A stretch of DNA of 42,772 bases from Bacteroidota bacterium (GTDB taxonomy: Bacteria > Bacteroidota > Bacteroidia > NS11-12g > UBA9320): the NCBI GenBank assembly GCA_024679565.1, contig JAIBDD010000003.1, positions 1 to 42,772 on the forward strand, read 5' to 3'. Shown in pieces: positions 25,601 to 33,746 of the stretch. The position numbers and the translations under genes are program-made. The notes below the pieces were generated by a model, which was given only the letters and a program-made list of their open reading frames with translations, was not told where the DNA came from and ran no database searches. Every line of letters starts with the position of its first letter. Within the stretch, counting starts at the first letter, position 1.

Positions 25601-27579
25601 CTACCGCTCAAACGTTAAACTTCACTAGAAAAGCGGGAAACTCTCTTAGCATTTTAACTAACGGTCGTTTTCCCATTGCTGGTTTCAACTGGAATTGGAT
25701 ACAAATTGGTGGAAGCGTGAATATTGTTTACAACTATCAACCCAACGGAGTTCATGTTATGGCATTTCATCCGGATACGGAGAAAAGATTGTCTAAACCT
25801 AGTTTCTACAACCAGAAATATCCATCAAACCCTTATTGGGATAGACCAGTACCTGACAATCAAAAAGAATATTATATAGCAAATGAATATACTGGTGTGT
25901 ATTTATTTAGAACAGCAGTTAAGGAACATCGTGACTCTTTTCTTAAGTTTATAAAATCCATTCCTGAAGGATACCACCTGGTAATGCATAACAATAGAAT
26001 AACTGGAATTGAGGATTGGGAACCTGAAATATTTGATGAGATTTCTAAGTTCGGCATATCAGGTATGGGTGTAGTAAAAGAAGGAGAACCCTTTGCGTTA
26101 TTTGGCACAAAAGGAGATCCCAACCAAAGTATGGAAAAGTATGCAGATTATACAGACACTGTTGTTCCACCTATCAACCAAACTTATGAAATGTTTTTCG
26201 ACATTTTTCCAAGATCAACCGCTGGTAGCATTACCACAGAAGCAGTCGGACCTTCAAGTGATTGGAGCCGTGTTAAGTTAGACCTGAAGAATACGGATAC
26301 AAACCGAGATAGTTTCAGTGTTTCGATAATTGGTATTGCACCAAACGGCTCTGAAACAAATCTGTTCAGGTACTCAGATAGTACCGACTTTGACATTTCA
26401 AACATAAGTGCCAATCAATATCCATACCTCAAAATGAAATTAGACCTTTACGATGCGGCAGGTTTCACCCCAATGAATATCAACCGCTGGACGGTGCACT
26501 ATACTGGAGTTGCCGAAGGGACTATAAACATTGACTCCCTGGATTTTATTTCTAAAGACACGGTTGCTCAAGGAGAAGCAATACATTTTGCCACCATGTT
26601 TGAAAACATCTCTGACTTAACTTTTGACCCATCTTCAGCTCAAGTAAAACTAATTCACCAAAGTGGATCAGAAACGATCGTTGACACTATACCCTTGCGA
26701 GCCATTGACCCACAGAAACTAGTTGAAATTTCTGACACGATAAACACCACTGAATTGTCTGGCAATTACCAATTATTTGTCAATGCAAACCATGATCAAA
26801 AAGTTTTAGAAAATGAATACAAAAACAACTTGTATTACAAGCGTTTTGTAGTAACGACAGATGTTAGGGATCCTTTGTTTGATGTAACGTTTGATGCGTA
26901 TCATATATTAAATAATGATTTAGTTAGTGGCAATACATTAATTTCAATTGCAGCGGTTGACGAAAATGAATTTTTATACATCGATGACCCTGCCTTATTC
27001 GATATTGGCTTGAGGTATCCTGGTATAGATACATTCACGCCAATAACCGTTCTTGACCCAATGTTTTCTTTTGAACCTTCTTCTGGGCCAAAGGAAAAAG
27101 CAGTTGTTAACTACCAAACGCAAAACTTACCAGACGGCACCTATACCCTAAACGTCAAGTTAATGGACAAATCTGGTAATGGTGCTGATAATCCCGCATA
27201 CACAATTAACTTTAAGGTTGAAAGTAAACAAACCATTACAAACATTTACCCATACCCAAACCCATTCACTACTTGTGCAAAATTCGTTTTTACATGCACA
27301 GGAAATGATCTACCTGACCAAATGAAAATTAACATCTATACGATTACGGGTAGACTGGTAAAACAAATTGATCAAGACGAATTAGGCCCTATTAGAATAG
27401 GAAATAACTTAACTGATTATTGCTGGGATGGAACAGACGATTACGGCGACAAACTAGCAAATGGTGTTTATCTGTACAAGGCAGAAATCCGATCGAACGG
27501 AGAGCTGGTTGATTTGTCTGAAACAAGTTCTGATCATTTGTTCAATAACGGTTTTGGCAAACTATACATCGCTAGATAG
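22615..27579 (+). CDS. porU2: Type IX secretion C25-family protease/sortase, PorU2-like
   Basis: This is a 1654-residue exported protein with a signal peptide (MKQFSLLLSIVICSLYSFGQ). The N-terminal beta-rich region (about 20-390) contains repeated GTFDPTDYIEFVGKANDGT-like motifs. The C25 gingipain-like catalytic domain spans about 390-760, with the histidine in NYFGHGSAE (H628) and the cysteine in FIFNGCALG (C658). Several Ig-like or CARDB-like beta domains follow. The C-terminus (YPYPNPFTTC ... YCWDGTDDYGDKLANGVYLYKAEI) is a FlgD-Ig-like / T9SS CTD-like module. PorU removes CTD signals and attaches cargo to the cell surface; the long PorU2 paralogue is less understood. It has its own TAnnTTTG box. 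No porV neighbour is present. The 3' end overlaps the convergent GT2 gene by 8 bases. Confidence 0.85.
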   Translation: MKQFSLLLSIVICSLYSFGQTYGNEWIEDGQSYYKFRIGTDGLYRINYQTLNDVGLPLASINPQNIDIFLNGSQVKIFVSGEQDGTFDPTDYIEFVGKANDGTLDKDLYKNPNNQTNPYESLYADSSVYFLTWSNSVSAHHIATYTDPNFVGKTKDDYFIHTIITSYKDDYFEGIPSNNNLEQQYSEYVLGEGFTGGRNNTFQSYDVPTAGVFNGGPNASIEVLAISRNNPAESHNGFNHSFGVAITDPSDLLKVSEHNGYAAIKFEFTDITFTTSKMSNITRFYMGETDVTNRPLSYHTIPYFKVKYPRQFDLNNASSLAFESPSNNGYYEFTNYASSKSAPIVYDLSNQNRITGDLKGSVLRFNTKGGANQELYIFDATEAINVSAIKQTQFVDLMAQSADYVIITHKSLSTGASDYKSYRESITGGGHTVTTIYSEDLYDMFYYGYHHPLAIKNGINYLLDQLNEPLENIMLLGKGQVYTNVRTNRTLRDNFDLVPTIGNPPSDYLFVSSLNGSQLSIRVPIGRVAAKSNTDVSNYLAKVMDHESATYAEWHKKQIQIVGGKDANENKTFNGYVDQYYNIAKDTFLGAYRVKFSKNEATTVTDELIDGIQDEINQGANIFNYFGHGSAEILDVNIGDVEDLSNAGRYPLFIFNGCALGNSYVQNSLGEKYLFAKNKGAITWIAGTGLGYTSPLLSYTKILHEELLQNQYGTNIGSAIQTTLDRYQNPNDNLNVINCRQLVYQGDPALKLHAPADPDITVKNPAVSNKFSAVNDVVIDYDLVNLGKTTSDSVSLIVTASNGTKTKEVYRAKLSTPNYIEVRNITIEKSTFLSGLITFTFIIDQQNELQENVPMGETNNVVTFDHLFELKKPLIIYPLPNSIVHTSDAEFIFQISNADKKDIEIVLEIDSTPKFNSGLKLEKRFTSDKNVLRYSTALPPQNNLDLFYRIKTIQDTVESEWSEGSFAYLYNQNSGWSEGHFDNLQNTSLDFMTYDSTAQTLNFTRKAGNSLSILTNGRFPIAGFNWNWIQIGGSVNIVYNYQPNGVHVMAFHPDTEKRLSKPSFYNQKYPSNPYWDRPVPDNQKEYYIANEYTGVYLFRTAVKEHRDSFLKFIKSIPEGYHLVMHNNRITGIEDWEPEIFDEISKFGISGMGVVKEGEPFALFGTKGDPNQSMEKYADYTDTVVPPINQTYEMFFDIFPRSTAGSITTEAVGPSSDWSRVKLDLKNTDTNRDSFSVSIIGIAPNGSETNLFRYSDSTDFDISNISANQYPYLKMKLDLYDAAGFTPMNINRWTVHYTGVAEGTINIDSLDFISKDTVAQGEAIHFATMFENISDLTFDPSSAQVKLIHQSGSETIVDTIPLRAIDPQKLVEISDTINTTELSGNYQLFVNANHDQKVLENEYKNNLYYKRFVVTTDVRDPLFDVTFDAYHILNNDLVSGNTLISIAAVDENEFLYIDDPALFDIGLRYPGIDTFTPITVLDPMFSFEPSSGPKEKAVVNYQTQNLPDGTYTLNVKLMDKSGNGADNPAYTINFKVESKQTITNIYPYPNPFTTCAKFVFTCTGNDLPDQMKINIYTITGRLVKQIDQDELGPIRIGNNLTDYCWDGTDDYGDKLANGVYLYKAEIRSNGELVDLSETSSDHLFNNGFGKLYIAR

Positions 27580-28447
27580 TACTTACATATCTAAATTTGA
27601 CCTTACTTTGATGAGATACTTTCGATTTTCTTAGTTCTGGGTATCGACGGACAAATTGCAAGTACCCTAAAAGTATGTACCAAAGTCGGCTAAAATGACC
27701 CCGAATAAAGGAAACAATTAATCCGCTGAAAGCAAACAAGTGAGGTGATTTCCCGTTTGGATTAGTGTTAAGAAAATGCGCCGAAATAACGTTCCTTTCT
27801 TTCATCAACCTAAGCTTCTTGCTATCAGGTGGGTATTTAAAATCGTGTAAGACAATAGCATCATGTACTAAAAAATGACTAAAACCCTTCATTCTTCCAC
27901 GGTTTAGTAATTCTAAATCTTCCCCGTACATAAAAAATGGCGGAAAGAAACCACCTACTTTCTCCAAATACGAATAATCTAATAACCAACATGCAGCAGG
28001 ACCAAACGACATTCGTGTATGATTTTTGGCTTTAAGTCCAGTTAATTTGAAATACCTAGATGAATCTTCGTGTGGCCTACTAGCAACAAAAGTAGGACTG
28101 ATGATGCCAATCTTTTCGTTACTTTGTTTTAACCCCAAGTAGGTATCCATCAACGTCTCGATGCAATTGTCGCGAAATAAGGCATCGTCATTCATGATTA
28201 AGTATTGATCATTTGAATCCAATGTTAATTCCTTTAAAACCGAATTTATAGCAGGTCCGTATCCGACATTCCCCCAAGTGTAATAATTGCATTGTGCTAG
28301 ACTTGAAACCTCTTGCTTAACCATTTCATCGCCTAAATTGTCGACATAATGAGTTTGATGCACTAAGCCCTGAAGTGCAGTTAACTGAGACAACAGCGTT
28401 TTTACTTTGTCCCAAGTAGAATAACCAACAACGATACAATGCAGCAT
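27572..28447 (-). CDS. Family 2 glycosyltransferase
   Basis: This is a 291-residue GT-A-fold enzyme. The opening strand MLHCIVVGYSTWDKV, the GNVGYGPAIN loop (59-68) and the metal-binding NDDALF (86-91, D87/D88) define a GT2 rhamnosyl- or galactofuranosyltransferase-like protein. FFPPFFMYGEDLELLNRGRM (168-186) carries the probable catalytic acid E176/D177. A C-terminal basic, partly hydrophobic stretch (about 225-290) could associate with the inner membrane. It is the last gene of the folB-BNR-GT-GT2 unit (16-base gap from the previous gene). The presence of glf about 9 kb away makes a Galf or rhamnose acceptor reaction conceivable, but donor and acceptor are unknown. Confidence 0.85.
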   Translation of the reverse strand: MLHCIVVGYSTWDKVKTLLSQLTALQGLVHQTHYVDNLGDEMVKQEVSSLAQCNYYTWGNVGYGPAINSVLKELTLDSNDQYLIMNDDALFRDNCIETLMDTYLGLKQSNEKIGIISPTFVASRPHEDSSRYFKLTGLKAKNHTRMSFGPAACWLLDYSYLEKVGGFFPPFFMYGEDLELLNRGRMKGFSHFLVHDAIVLHDFKYPPDSKKLRLMKERNVISAHFLNTNPNGKSPHLFAFSGLIVSFIRGHFSRLWYILLGYLQFVRRYPELRKSKVSHQSKVKFRYVSTI

Positions 28448-28463
28448 AGGAATTAGTGCTAAG

Positions 28464-29510
28464 TTAGTTTTTCAAGACCTTTATACGAATGTATTCAATA
28501 ATTCTTCTGCAATATATTAGCACTGCCGACTCCATTAGCCGTTCAGCAAAACTTGAGCCCGCAAGATTATGGCTTACAGTGATGTCTTGTATGGAGTCAT
28601 CTGAATTTTTTAGTTCAAACAGAGAATCTACTTCAGTAAAAAATACATTCTTCTCTTTTTGAATACCCTCCCTATACAGCTGGAAGTCAGACAAACATTG
28701 TGTATGACTCGCTAAACATTGGTCTAACAATACACTAATTTCCTTGATACTTGTAGCTGCTGAAACTTTATATTTGGTGGATATTGGGACGTCTATATGA
28801 TTACTAGAAGCACCAAACGAAGACGTGAGAATCACATTACCATTTATAGCCGCTTCACGCGGTAGTCTGTCTTTTCCTGGGTGTGAACCAAAATCTACAA
28901 ACACCTTTGTCCTAGCTAATAATTTACCTAAACGAAACCGGGATAACCCACTTATGACGGTCACTTTAAATTGGGACTTTAGTGCCTCAACTAATGGTTT
29001 TAATCTGTTGTCTAACTTTCTTTCGACCAGTGCGATTTCATCTCTTTTTGATTCTTGTTGTGCCTTGTCAACTACAACATAATCGGACAGAGGATAAATC
29101 TGTTTAGGATTAATGTTATCCTCAACGAACAATCTAGCATGCTCACTTTGATACAGATGAATGATGTCACTCAGTGCTTTGTAATTGTATTGATCTTGTT
29201 TAAAACCAACGCTCAGCCACCACAAACATTTCTCGCCTCGAGGAATCGAATCAATCAACTGAGGGATAGACTCTGGAACAACGAAGATATTCTCAGGATC
29301 AAAAACGATTGTATCTAGAGTTGCTTGAGGCGTGTTATAGCGCCTGTAGCGAAAAGGTGTTTTAACAGATTTTGTTTTTATATCTACCCCATCTGTGTAG
29401 ACGATGAAACCATCGCCTCCTAATGCATTAACCGCATCTACTAATTGATGCAAGGCTTCTGGGCCACCACTAACAATTTTAGCAGGACAAAAAACATAAA
29501 TCTTTTTCAT
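28464..29510 (-). CDS. Probable GT-B-like glycosyltransferase
   Basis: This is a 348-residue cytoplasmic protein. The N-terminus MKKIYVFCPAKIVSGGPEALHQL has the glycine-rich turn of GT4-type enzymes. A central KVFVDFGSHPGKDRLPREAAINGN segment resembles the nucleotide-sugar-binding region of GT-B enzymes (E at the end of a loop, then helix and VILTS strand). The first domain is short and the family is not certain. The C-terminus (RLMESAVLIYCRRIIEYIRIK) is an amphipathic, basic helix that may bind membrane. It lies 16 bases upstream of the GT2 gene and 7 bases downstream of the BNR gene, so it is certainly in one transcript with them. Confidence 0.65.
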   Translation of the reverse strand: MKKIYVFCPAKIVSGGPEALHQLVDAVNALGGDGFIVYTDGVDIKTKSVKTPFRYRRYNTPQATLDTIVFDPENIFVVPESIPQLIDSIPRGEKCLWWLSVGFKQDQYNYKALSDIIHLYQSEHARLFVEDNINPKQIYPLSDYVVVDKAQQESKRDEIALVERKLDNRLKPLVEALKSQFKVTVISGLSRFRLGKLLARTKVFVDFGSHPGKDRLPREAAINGNVILTSSFGASSNHIDVPISTKYKVSAATSIKEISVLLDQCLASHTQCLSDFQLYREGIQKEKNVFFTEVDSLFELKNSDDSIQDITVSHNLAGSSFAERLMESAVLIYCRRIIEYIRIKVLKN

Positions 29511-29517
29511 TCTTCAT

Positions 29518-32076
29518 TTACAACACCAAAACCCTAAACACTTCCTTCTTATCGCCAGAGGTTACAACCAAAAAGTAAGAAGTAGCAGCAAAGAGCGACT
29601 TGTCAAACACAACGGTATGACTGCCTGCAGCAAAATTGCCGTTAACATTGGCTACCCGTTGACCGAGCACGGAATATATTTCAAATTCAATTTCCCGTTG
29701 GATGTCTGTTGTGATATAGACACTTAAAGAATCTCCGATAACAGGATTGGGCCCTATCTTCACGGACCAAGGTGACTCAAAAACGTCATACGAATAATTC
29801 ACAGAATCAAAATTTTGGACTACCCACAATCCGCCAGAAACGCTGCCGGCCCACAACTTCTTACCTGTTGGGTCATTCGGGTCAAATACAAGTGTTCGCG
29901 TTCGTCCGCCCACGTTTCGTGGACCTCTCTCCTCCCATTGTATCGTATAATCTGGTTGTATGCTACCGGTAAACAACCCCCGTCCGTGTGTTGCGGCCAA
30001 AAGTGTCAAGTCGTTTGCTCTGAGCCGCAACATGTTCACCTTCAAATTGGCGAGGCCTTCATTAACAGAAACCCATTCAGTAGCTGCCGCGTTTAAATTA
30101 TCGGTCATCATCACCCCAGCTTCCGTAGCGAGGTAACACACATTTTTATTTTCCGGATGGATCAACCCCCATCGAATCGGAATATCTGGCAAGTTCCCTT
30201 CATGACTAATCCATGTTGGGTTGCCAGACAATATATCATTGGTCTCCCAAACGCTCTCTGTACCATAGTTAGAATACGTTACCAACACGTGATTAACATC
30301 TGCAGGATCTACATAAATGCTTCGACAGTAGCCATCTGGTAAAAAACCACTAGGGTCACAATTGATAGGTAAAAAGTTATCAGGTGATGTATTTGCATTG
30401 TCAACGCGATATATCACCCCGCCTGAAGTTCTTCCCAAAAACACTGTGTTTGGTGCACTTTTACTGATTCCAATAGCAGAAAACGAACCAAAATTTCTAC
30501 ATGCTTTTTCCCAGTCGTCTGCAACAGCACTACGCGCATTTTTCAAACGCCACAAACCTCTATTTGTCAATTGATATAGGAGTTCGGGGTCATTCGGGTC
30601 CATCTCAATTGGATTAATAAATAGGGTATTGTTGTTTACGATATTATCATTGGTCAAGGTGTCAATCACCCCGTGGTTGTTTCTATATAATCTACGGTAC
30701 TGGGTCGTAGTATAGAATATATCCCCATCTTCATGATCAATGTTGCAATAACTACCATCTGCCCACGACAACTGTCTGTATTCGGCAATCTGATCTGACT
30801 GTGCGCCTAACGAGCCATTATCTTGTGTTCCACCAATGATAAACGAGCTCCCTGATTCCGCATCTATATCGCAAGCATAGAATTGAGTGACATTGTAATT
30901 CTTATTGATTGAATAAAAGTATGGCGTGTCGGCCAAGATATTATCACAACGATAGATTCCGCCGTCATTACCTAGCAATACCGTATCTGCCGACTTGAAA
31001 AGCACTTCGTGTTGATCAACGTGCGCATACTGCAAATCACTTTTTACCCGTCTGCTTCCTTCAAACATTTGCTGCCAGGTATCCCCTCCATTGGTTGTTC
31101 TAAACACATTAAGCCCTCCAACCAAAACAACATCTTCATCGTTTGGCGAAACCTTAACTATTAAATCATACCATCCTTGTTTTTTGGCCAAATTTCGGTC
31201 ACCTCCTGGCAAGCTGGTTAACGTCCAGTTTAATCCTTTATCTTGGGTCCGGTAAACCCCATGAATCCGACTCGAATCACTTCGAATACTGCTAGTCGGA
31301 ATCGCATACATTACATTTGAATTGCTTGCTGCAGTGGAAATGACGATGCGCCAATTAGCCGTCGACATACCGTTCATTCTTTTCTCCCAATCATTTACAT
31401 CACCCGTTTCAGAAAAGTAAATTCCATCCGTGGTGCGATTGCCTATACACACCACCAATTCGTTATCAGCAGTTATATCAATGTCGGTAACTCCATTTGA
31501 GCTCGAACCCAAATTAGCGTTTAATACCGCATCCCAGGTCTTTCCGCCATCCTTGCTTCTGAGCACACCAGCAGTTCTGGTACATACATAAACGTCTGAC
31601 GTTACGGGATGAACCAACATATCGTGGCAATACCAGAATGAGTCATTACCCGTAGATGCCAATTGATTCCAAGACTCTCCTCCATCAAGTGATTTCCACA
31701 CCCCGGCTCCTCGAGCGGCGTCCGCATTAAACCATCCTTCACCTGTACAGAAGTACATCGTTTTGGTTTCGTTCGGATCATAGACCAATCGCTGAATAGC
31801 CAAACTGGCGAAAAAATCATCAACGGGCTGCCATGTATTTGGATATACGGTTGATTTGCTTAATACATTTCGTATACCTAGGGTGGCCTTTTGGCTAAGT
31901 AAATAGGCCCATAACTTTTCCCTTTCCACTTCTCCAGTCACCGGATTCCGAGTCATCAACTCCTCATGTGACATATATTCAGGAGCAGCTTGCGCTGTTG
32001 ATTCTTTAACTTTTTGATTGCACGAAATCAAAACAAGAATAAAAAAGCAGACACTACCAATGAAACTTAAACGCAT
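29518..32076 (-). CDS. BNR/sortilin-like beta-propeller exoprotein with T9SS type A sorting domain
   Basis: This is an 852-residue secreted protein. Asp-box repeats of the form S-x-D-x-G-x-x-W recur (SLDGGESWNQL, SKDGGKTWDAV, TQDKGLNWTLT, TTNGGDTWQQM) and build one or two beta-propellers across about 70-740. The last 85 residues (about 768-852) have the T9SS type A CTD pattern: KIGPNPV, EFEIYSVLGQRV, a GSHTVVFD turn, and SYFLVVTSGDKKEVFRVLVL. Unusually, the signal peptide ends in a lipobox-like VLISC (C19). No catalytic residues of sialidases are evident, so an enzymatic role is unlikely; a surface adhesive or binding role is more plausible. It lies 2 bases downstream of folB and 7 bases upstream of a glycosyltransferase. 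Confidence 0.82.
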   Translation of the reverse strand: MRLSFIGSVCFFILVLISCNQKVKESTAQAAPEYMSHEELMTRNPVTGEVEREKLWAYLLSQKATLGIRNVLSKSTVYPNTWQPVDDFFASLAIQRLVYDPNETKTMYFCTGEGWFNADAARGAGVWKSLDGGESWNQLASTGNDSFWYCHDMLVHPVTSDVYVCTRTAGVLRSKDGGKTWDAVLNANLGSSSNGVTDIDITADNELVVCIGNRTTDGIYFSETGDVNDWEKRMNGMSTANWRIVISTAASNSNVMYAIPTSSIRSDSSRIHGVYRTQDKGLNWTLTSLPGGDRNLAKKQGWYDLIVKVSPNDEDVVLVGGLNVFRTTNGGDTWQQMFEGSRRVKSDLQYAHVDQHEVLFKSADTVLLGNDGGIYRCDNILADTPYFYSINKNYNVTQFYACDIDAESGSSFIIGGTQDNGSLGAQSDQIAEYRQLSWADGSYCNIDHEDGDIFYTTTQYRRLYRNNHGVIDTLTNDNIVNNNTLFINPIEMDPNDPELLYQLTNRGLWRLKNARSAVADDWEKACRNFGSFSAIGISKSAPNTVFLGRTSGGVIYRVDNANTSPDNFLPINCDPSGFLPDGYCRSIYVDPADVNHVLVTYSNYGTESVWETNDILSGNPTWISHEGNLPDIPIRWGLIHPENKNVCYLATEAGVMMTDNLNAAATEWVSVNEGLANLKVNMLRLRANDLTLLAATHGRGLFTGSIQPDYTIQWEERGPRNVGGRTRTLVFDPNDPTGKKLWAGSVSGGLWVVQNFDSVNYSYDVFESPWSVKIGPNPVIGDSLSVYITTDIQREIEFEIYSVLGQRVANVNGNFAAGSHTVVFDKSLFAATSYFLVVTSGDKKEVFRVLVL

Positions 32077-32078
32077 AC

Positions 32079-32432
32079 TTATAATTTTATGGTAAATGAT
32101 GTTGACTGTAAATTATTTATAGGGATGTTAAGCTTGGTGATGGTCACCTCTAATCCCTTAATATAAGACGACATGGTTATCACTTCATTGTGAATAGCGC
32201 TACAGCTTTCCTCTATTAACTTGAATTCCTTTTTCATAATGGATTTTGCCAAATCTACAACATCCTGATAATCAACAGTGTCTGACAACTGTAAGGATGT
32301 CTCAGCTAAATCGAGGGCAATTTCCATGTCAATTCTGTACAGCCCACCAATTAGTCTTTCCTCGGCATACCAACCGTGGTGTGCCCAAATTTCCAAGTTG
32401 TTTATTTTTAATACCGCTTGTGTAGAATTCAT
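32079..32432 (-). CDS. folB: Dihydroneopterin aldolase
   Basis: This 117-residue folate-pathway enzyme converts dihydroneopterin to 6-hydroxymethyl-dihydropterin and glycolaldehyde. The FolB features are IWAHHGWYAEERLIGG (15-30, with the E24/E25 pair at the substrate-binding glutamate position), LSDTVDYQDVVDL (49-61) and the closing VTITKLNIPI strand with the conserved lysine. The length is normal. It heads the minus-strand unit with the BNR protein and two glycosyltransferases, with which it has no obvious functional link. It is divergent from the glutaryl-CoA dehydrogenase gene, with a 63-base intergenic region. Confidence 0.92.
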   Translation of the reverse strand: MNSTQAVLKINNLEIWAHHGWYAEERLIGGLYRIDMEIALDLAETSLQLSDTVDYQDVVDLAKSIMKKEFKLIEESCSAIHNEVITMSSYIKGLEVTITKLNIPINNLQSTSFTIKL

Positions 32433-32466
32433 CTGACCATTTCGCTGCTGACTTCTGCTGAAAGTC

Positions 32467-32474
32467 TATCTTTG
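32467..32474 (+). promoter_or_regulatory. Candidate -7 promoter box of gcdH (TATCTTTG)
   Basis: TATCTTTG is a perfect TAnnTTTG match, 21 bases upstream of the ATG at 32496. It supports that ATG over the in-frame upstream ATG at 32418, which lies before the box. Confidence 0.45.
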
Positions 32475-32495
32475 CAAATCTACATAAAACACGTC

Positions 32496-33710
32496 ATGGA
32501 ATTGGATTTTGAATCTCTTAAAGCACAGAATAATCAGGTTGACGATTTTACGCATCCTGACTTCTATGAAATAGATAATTTACTTACGGAAGAACATAAG
32601 CTCATTCGTGATTCAGTACGTCGTTGGGTAAAAAAAGAGATTTCTCCAATAATCGATGCATGCTGTCAGGAAGCAACATTCCCACAGCATATTGTTCCAC
32701 AGTTGGGAGACATCGGATGCTTTGGGCCTCAAATACCTTCCGAATATGGCGGCGGTGGATTAGACTACATTTCGTATGGCTTAGCCATGCAAGAATTAGA
32801 GCGAGGAGATTCAGGCATAAGATCTACTGCTAGTGTGCAAGGCTCGTTAGTCATGTATCCCATTTACAAATTTGGCAGTGAAGAACAAAAGCAGAAATAT
32901 TTACCCAAACTAGCTTCGGGTGAATTTTTAGGCAGTTTTGGATTGACAGAACCAAATCATGGTTCTGACCCAGGAAGCATGGAATCTAATTTTAAAGATG
33001 ACGGAGACCACGTTATCTTGAATGGTGCAAAAATGTGGATTAGCAATGCCCCGTTTTGTGATGTTGCCGTAGTTTGGGCAAAAAACGAAGAAGGCATTGT
33101 CCATGGTTTAATTGTAGATCGTGGAATGGAAGGGTTTACAACACCAACCACGCATAAGAAATGGAGCTTGCGTGCATCTGCCACTGGCGAATTGGTTTTT
33201 GACAATGTGCGTGTCCCAAAAGAAAATATTCTACCTAATGTTAAAGGATTAAAAGGCCCTTTAACATGTTTAAATTCTGCACGTTACGGCATATGCTGGG
33301 GTGCCATTGGTGCTGCGATGGACTGTTACCACACAGCGGTTAAATACGCAAAAGAAAGAACTCAGTTTGGCAAACCAATTGGTGCATTTCAATTACAGCA
33401 GAAAAAATTGTCGGAGATGCTGACAGAAATCACGAAGGCACAATTGTTGGCCTGGAGAGTTGGCACATTGATGAACGACGGAAAAGCCACTCCATCACAA
33501 ATTAGTATGGCTAAACGAAACAATGTGGAAATCGCATTAAATGTTGCACGTGAATCAAGACAAATACTTGGAGGTATGGGTATCTCTGGTGATTACCCAA
33601 TCATGAGACATATGGCTAACCTTGAATCTGTTATTACTTACGAGGGCACACACGACATCCATCTACTCATTTTGGGGATGGAGATTACTGGAGAAAACGC
33701 TTTTGTCTAA
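32496..33710 (+). CDS. gcdH: Glutaryl-CoA dehydrogenase (acyl-CoA dehydrogenase family)
   Basis: This 404-residue flavoenzyme oxidatively decarboxylates glutaryl-CoA to crotonyl-CoA in lysine/tryptophan degradation. The acyl-CoA dehydrogenase layout is intact: helical N-domain, beta domain with FGLTEPNHGSDPGSM (148-162) and MWISNAPFCDVAVVWAK (180-196), and C-terminal helical domain. The catalytic base is E383 in TYEGTHDIHLLILG. The combination SARYGICWGAIGA, AKRNNVEIAL and YEGTHDIHLLILGMEITG is characteristic of the glutaryl-CoA branch rather than short-chain dehydrogenases. The start was set at MELDFESLKAQ (32496). An upstream in-frame ATG would add 26 non-family residues and precede the promoter box. 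Confidence 0.92.
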   Translation: MELDFESLKAQNNQVDDFTHPDFYEIDNLLTEEHKLIRDSVRRWVKKEISPIIDACCQEATFPQHIVPQLGDIGCFGPQIPSEYGGGGLDYISYGLAMQELERGDSGIRSTASVQGSLVMYPIYKFGSEEQKQKYLPKLASGEFLGSFGLTEPNHGSDPGSMESNFKDDGDHVILNGAKMWISNAPFCDVAVVWAKNEEGIVHGLIVDRGMEGFTTPTTHKKWSLRASATGELVFDNVRVPKENILPNVKGLKGPLTCLNSARYGICWGAIGAAMDCYHTAVKYAKERTQFGKPIGAFQLQQKKLSEMLTEITKAQLLAWRVGTLMNDGKATPSQISMAKRNNVEIALNVARESRQILGGMGISGDYPIMRHMANLESVITYEGTHDIHLLILGMEITGENAFV

Positions 33711-33746
33711 ATTAGAATGATTTTTGTCGACCTAGTGTACTAAACA

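Noticed and set aside
29518-32076. Reading the BNR proteins as sialidases
   Set aside because: Asp-box repeats are present, but I could not find the arginine triad, Tyr/Glu pair or RIP motif of sialidases. Asp boxes alone occur in many non-enzymatic propellers.
32418-32495. 26-codon N-terminal extension of glutaryl-CoA dehydrogenase
   Set aside because: It is not family-like, overlaps the divergent folB start, and lies upstream of the TATCTTTG box.
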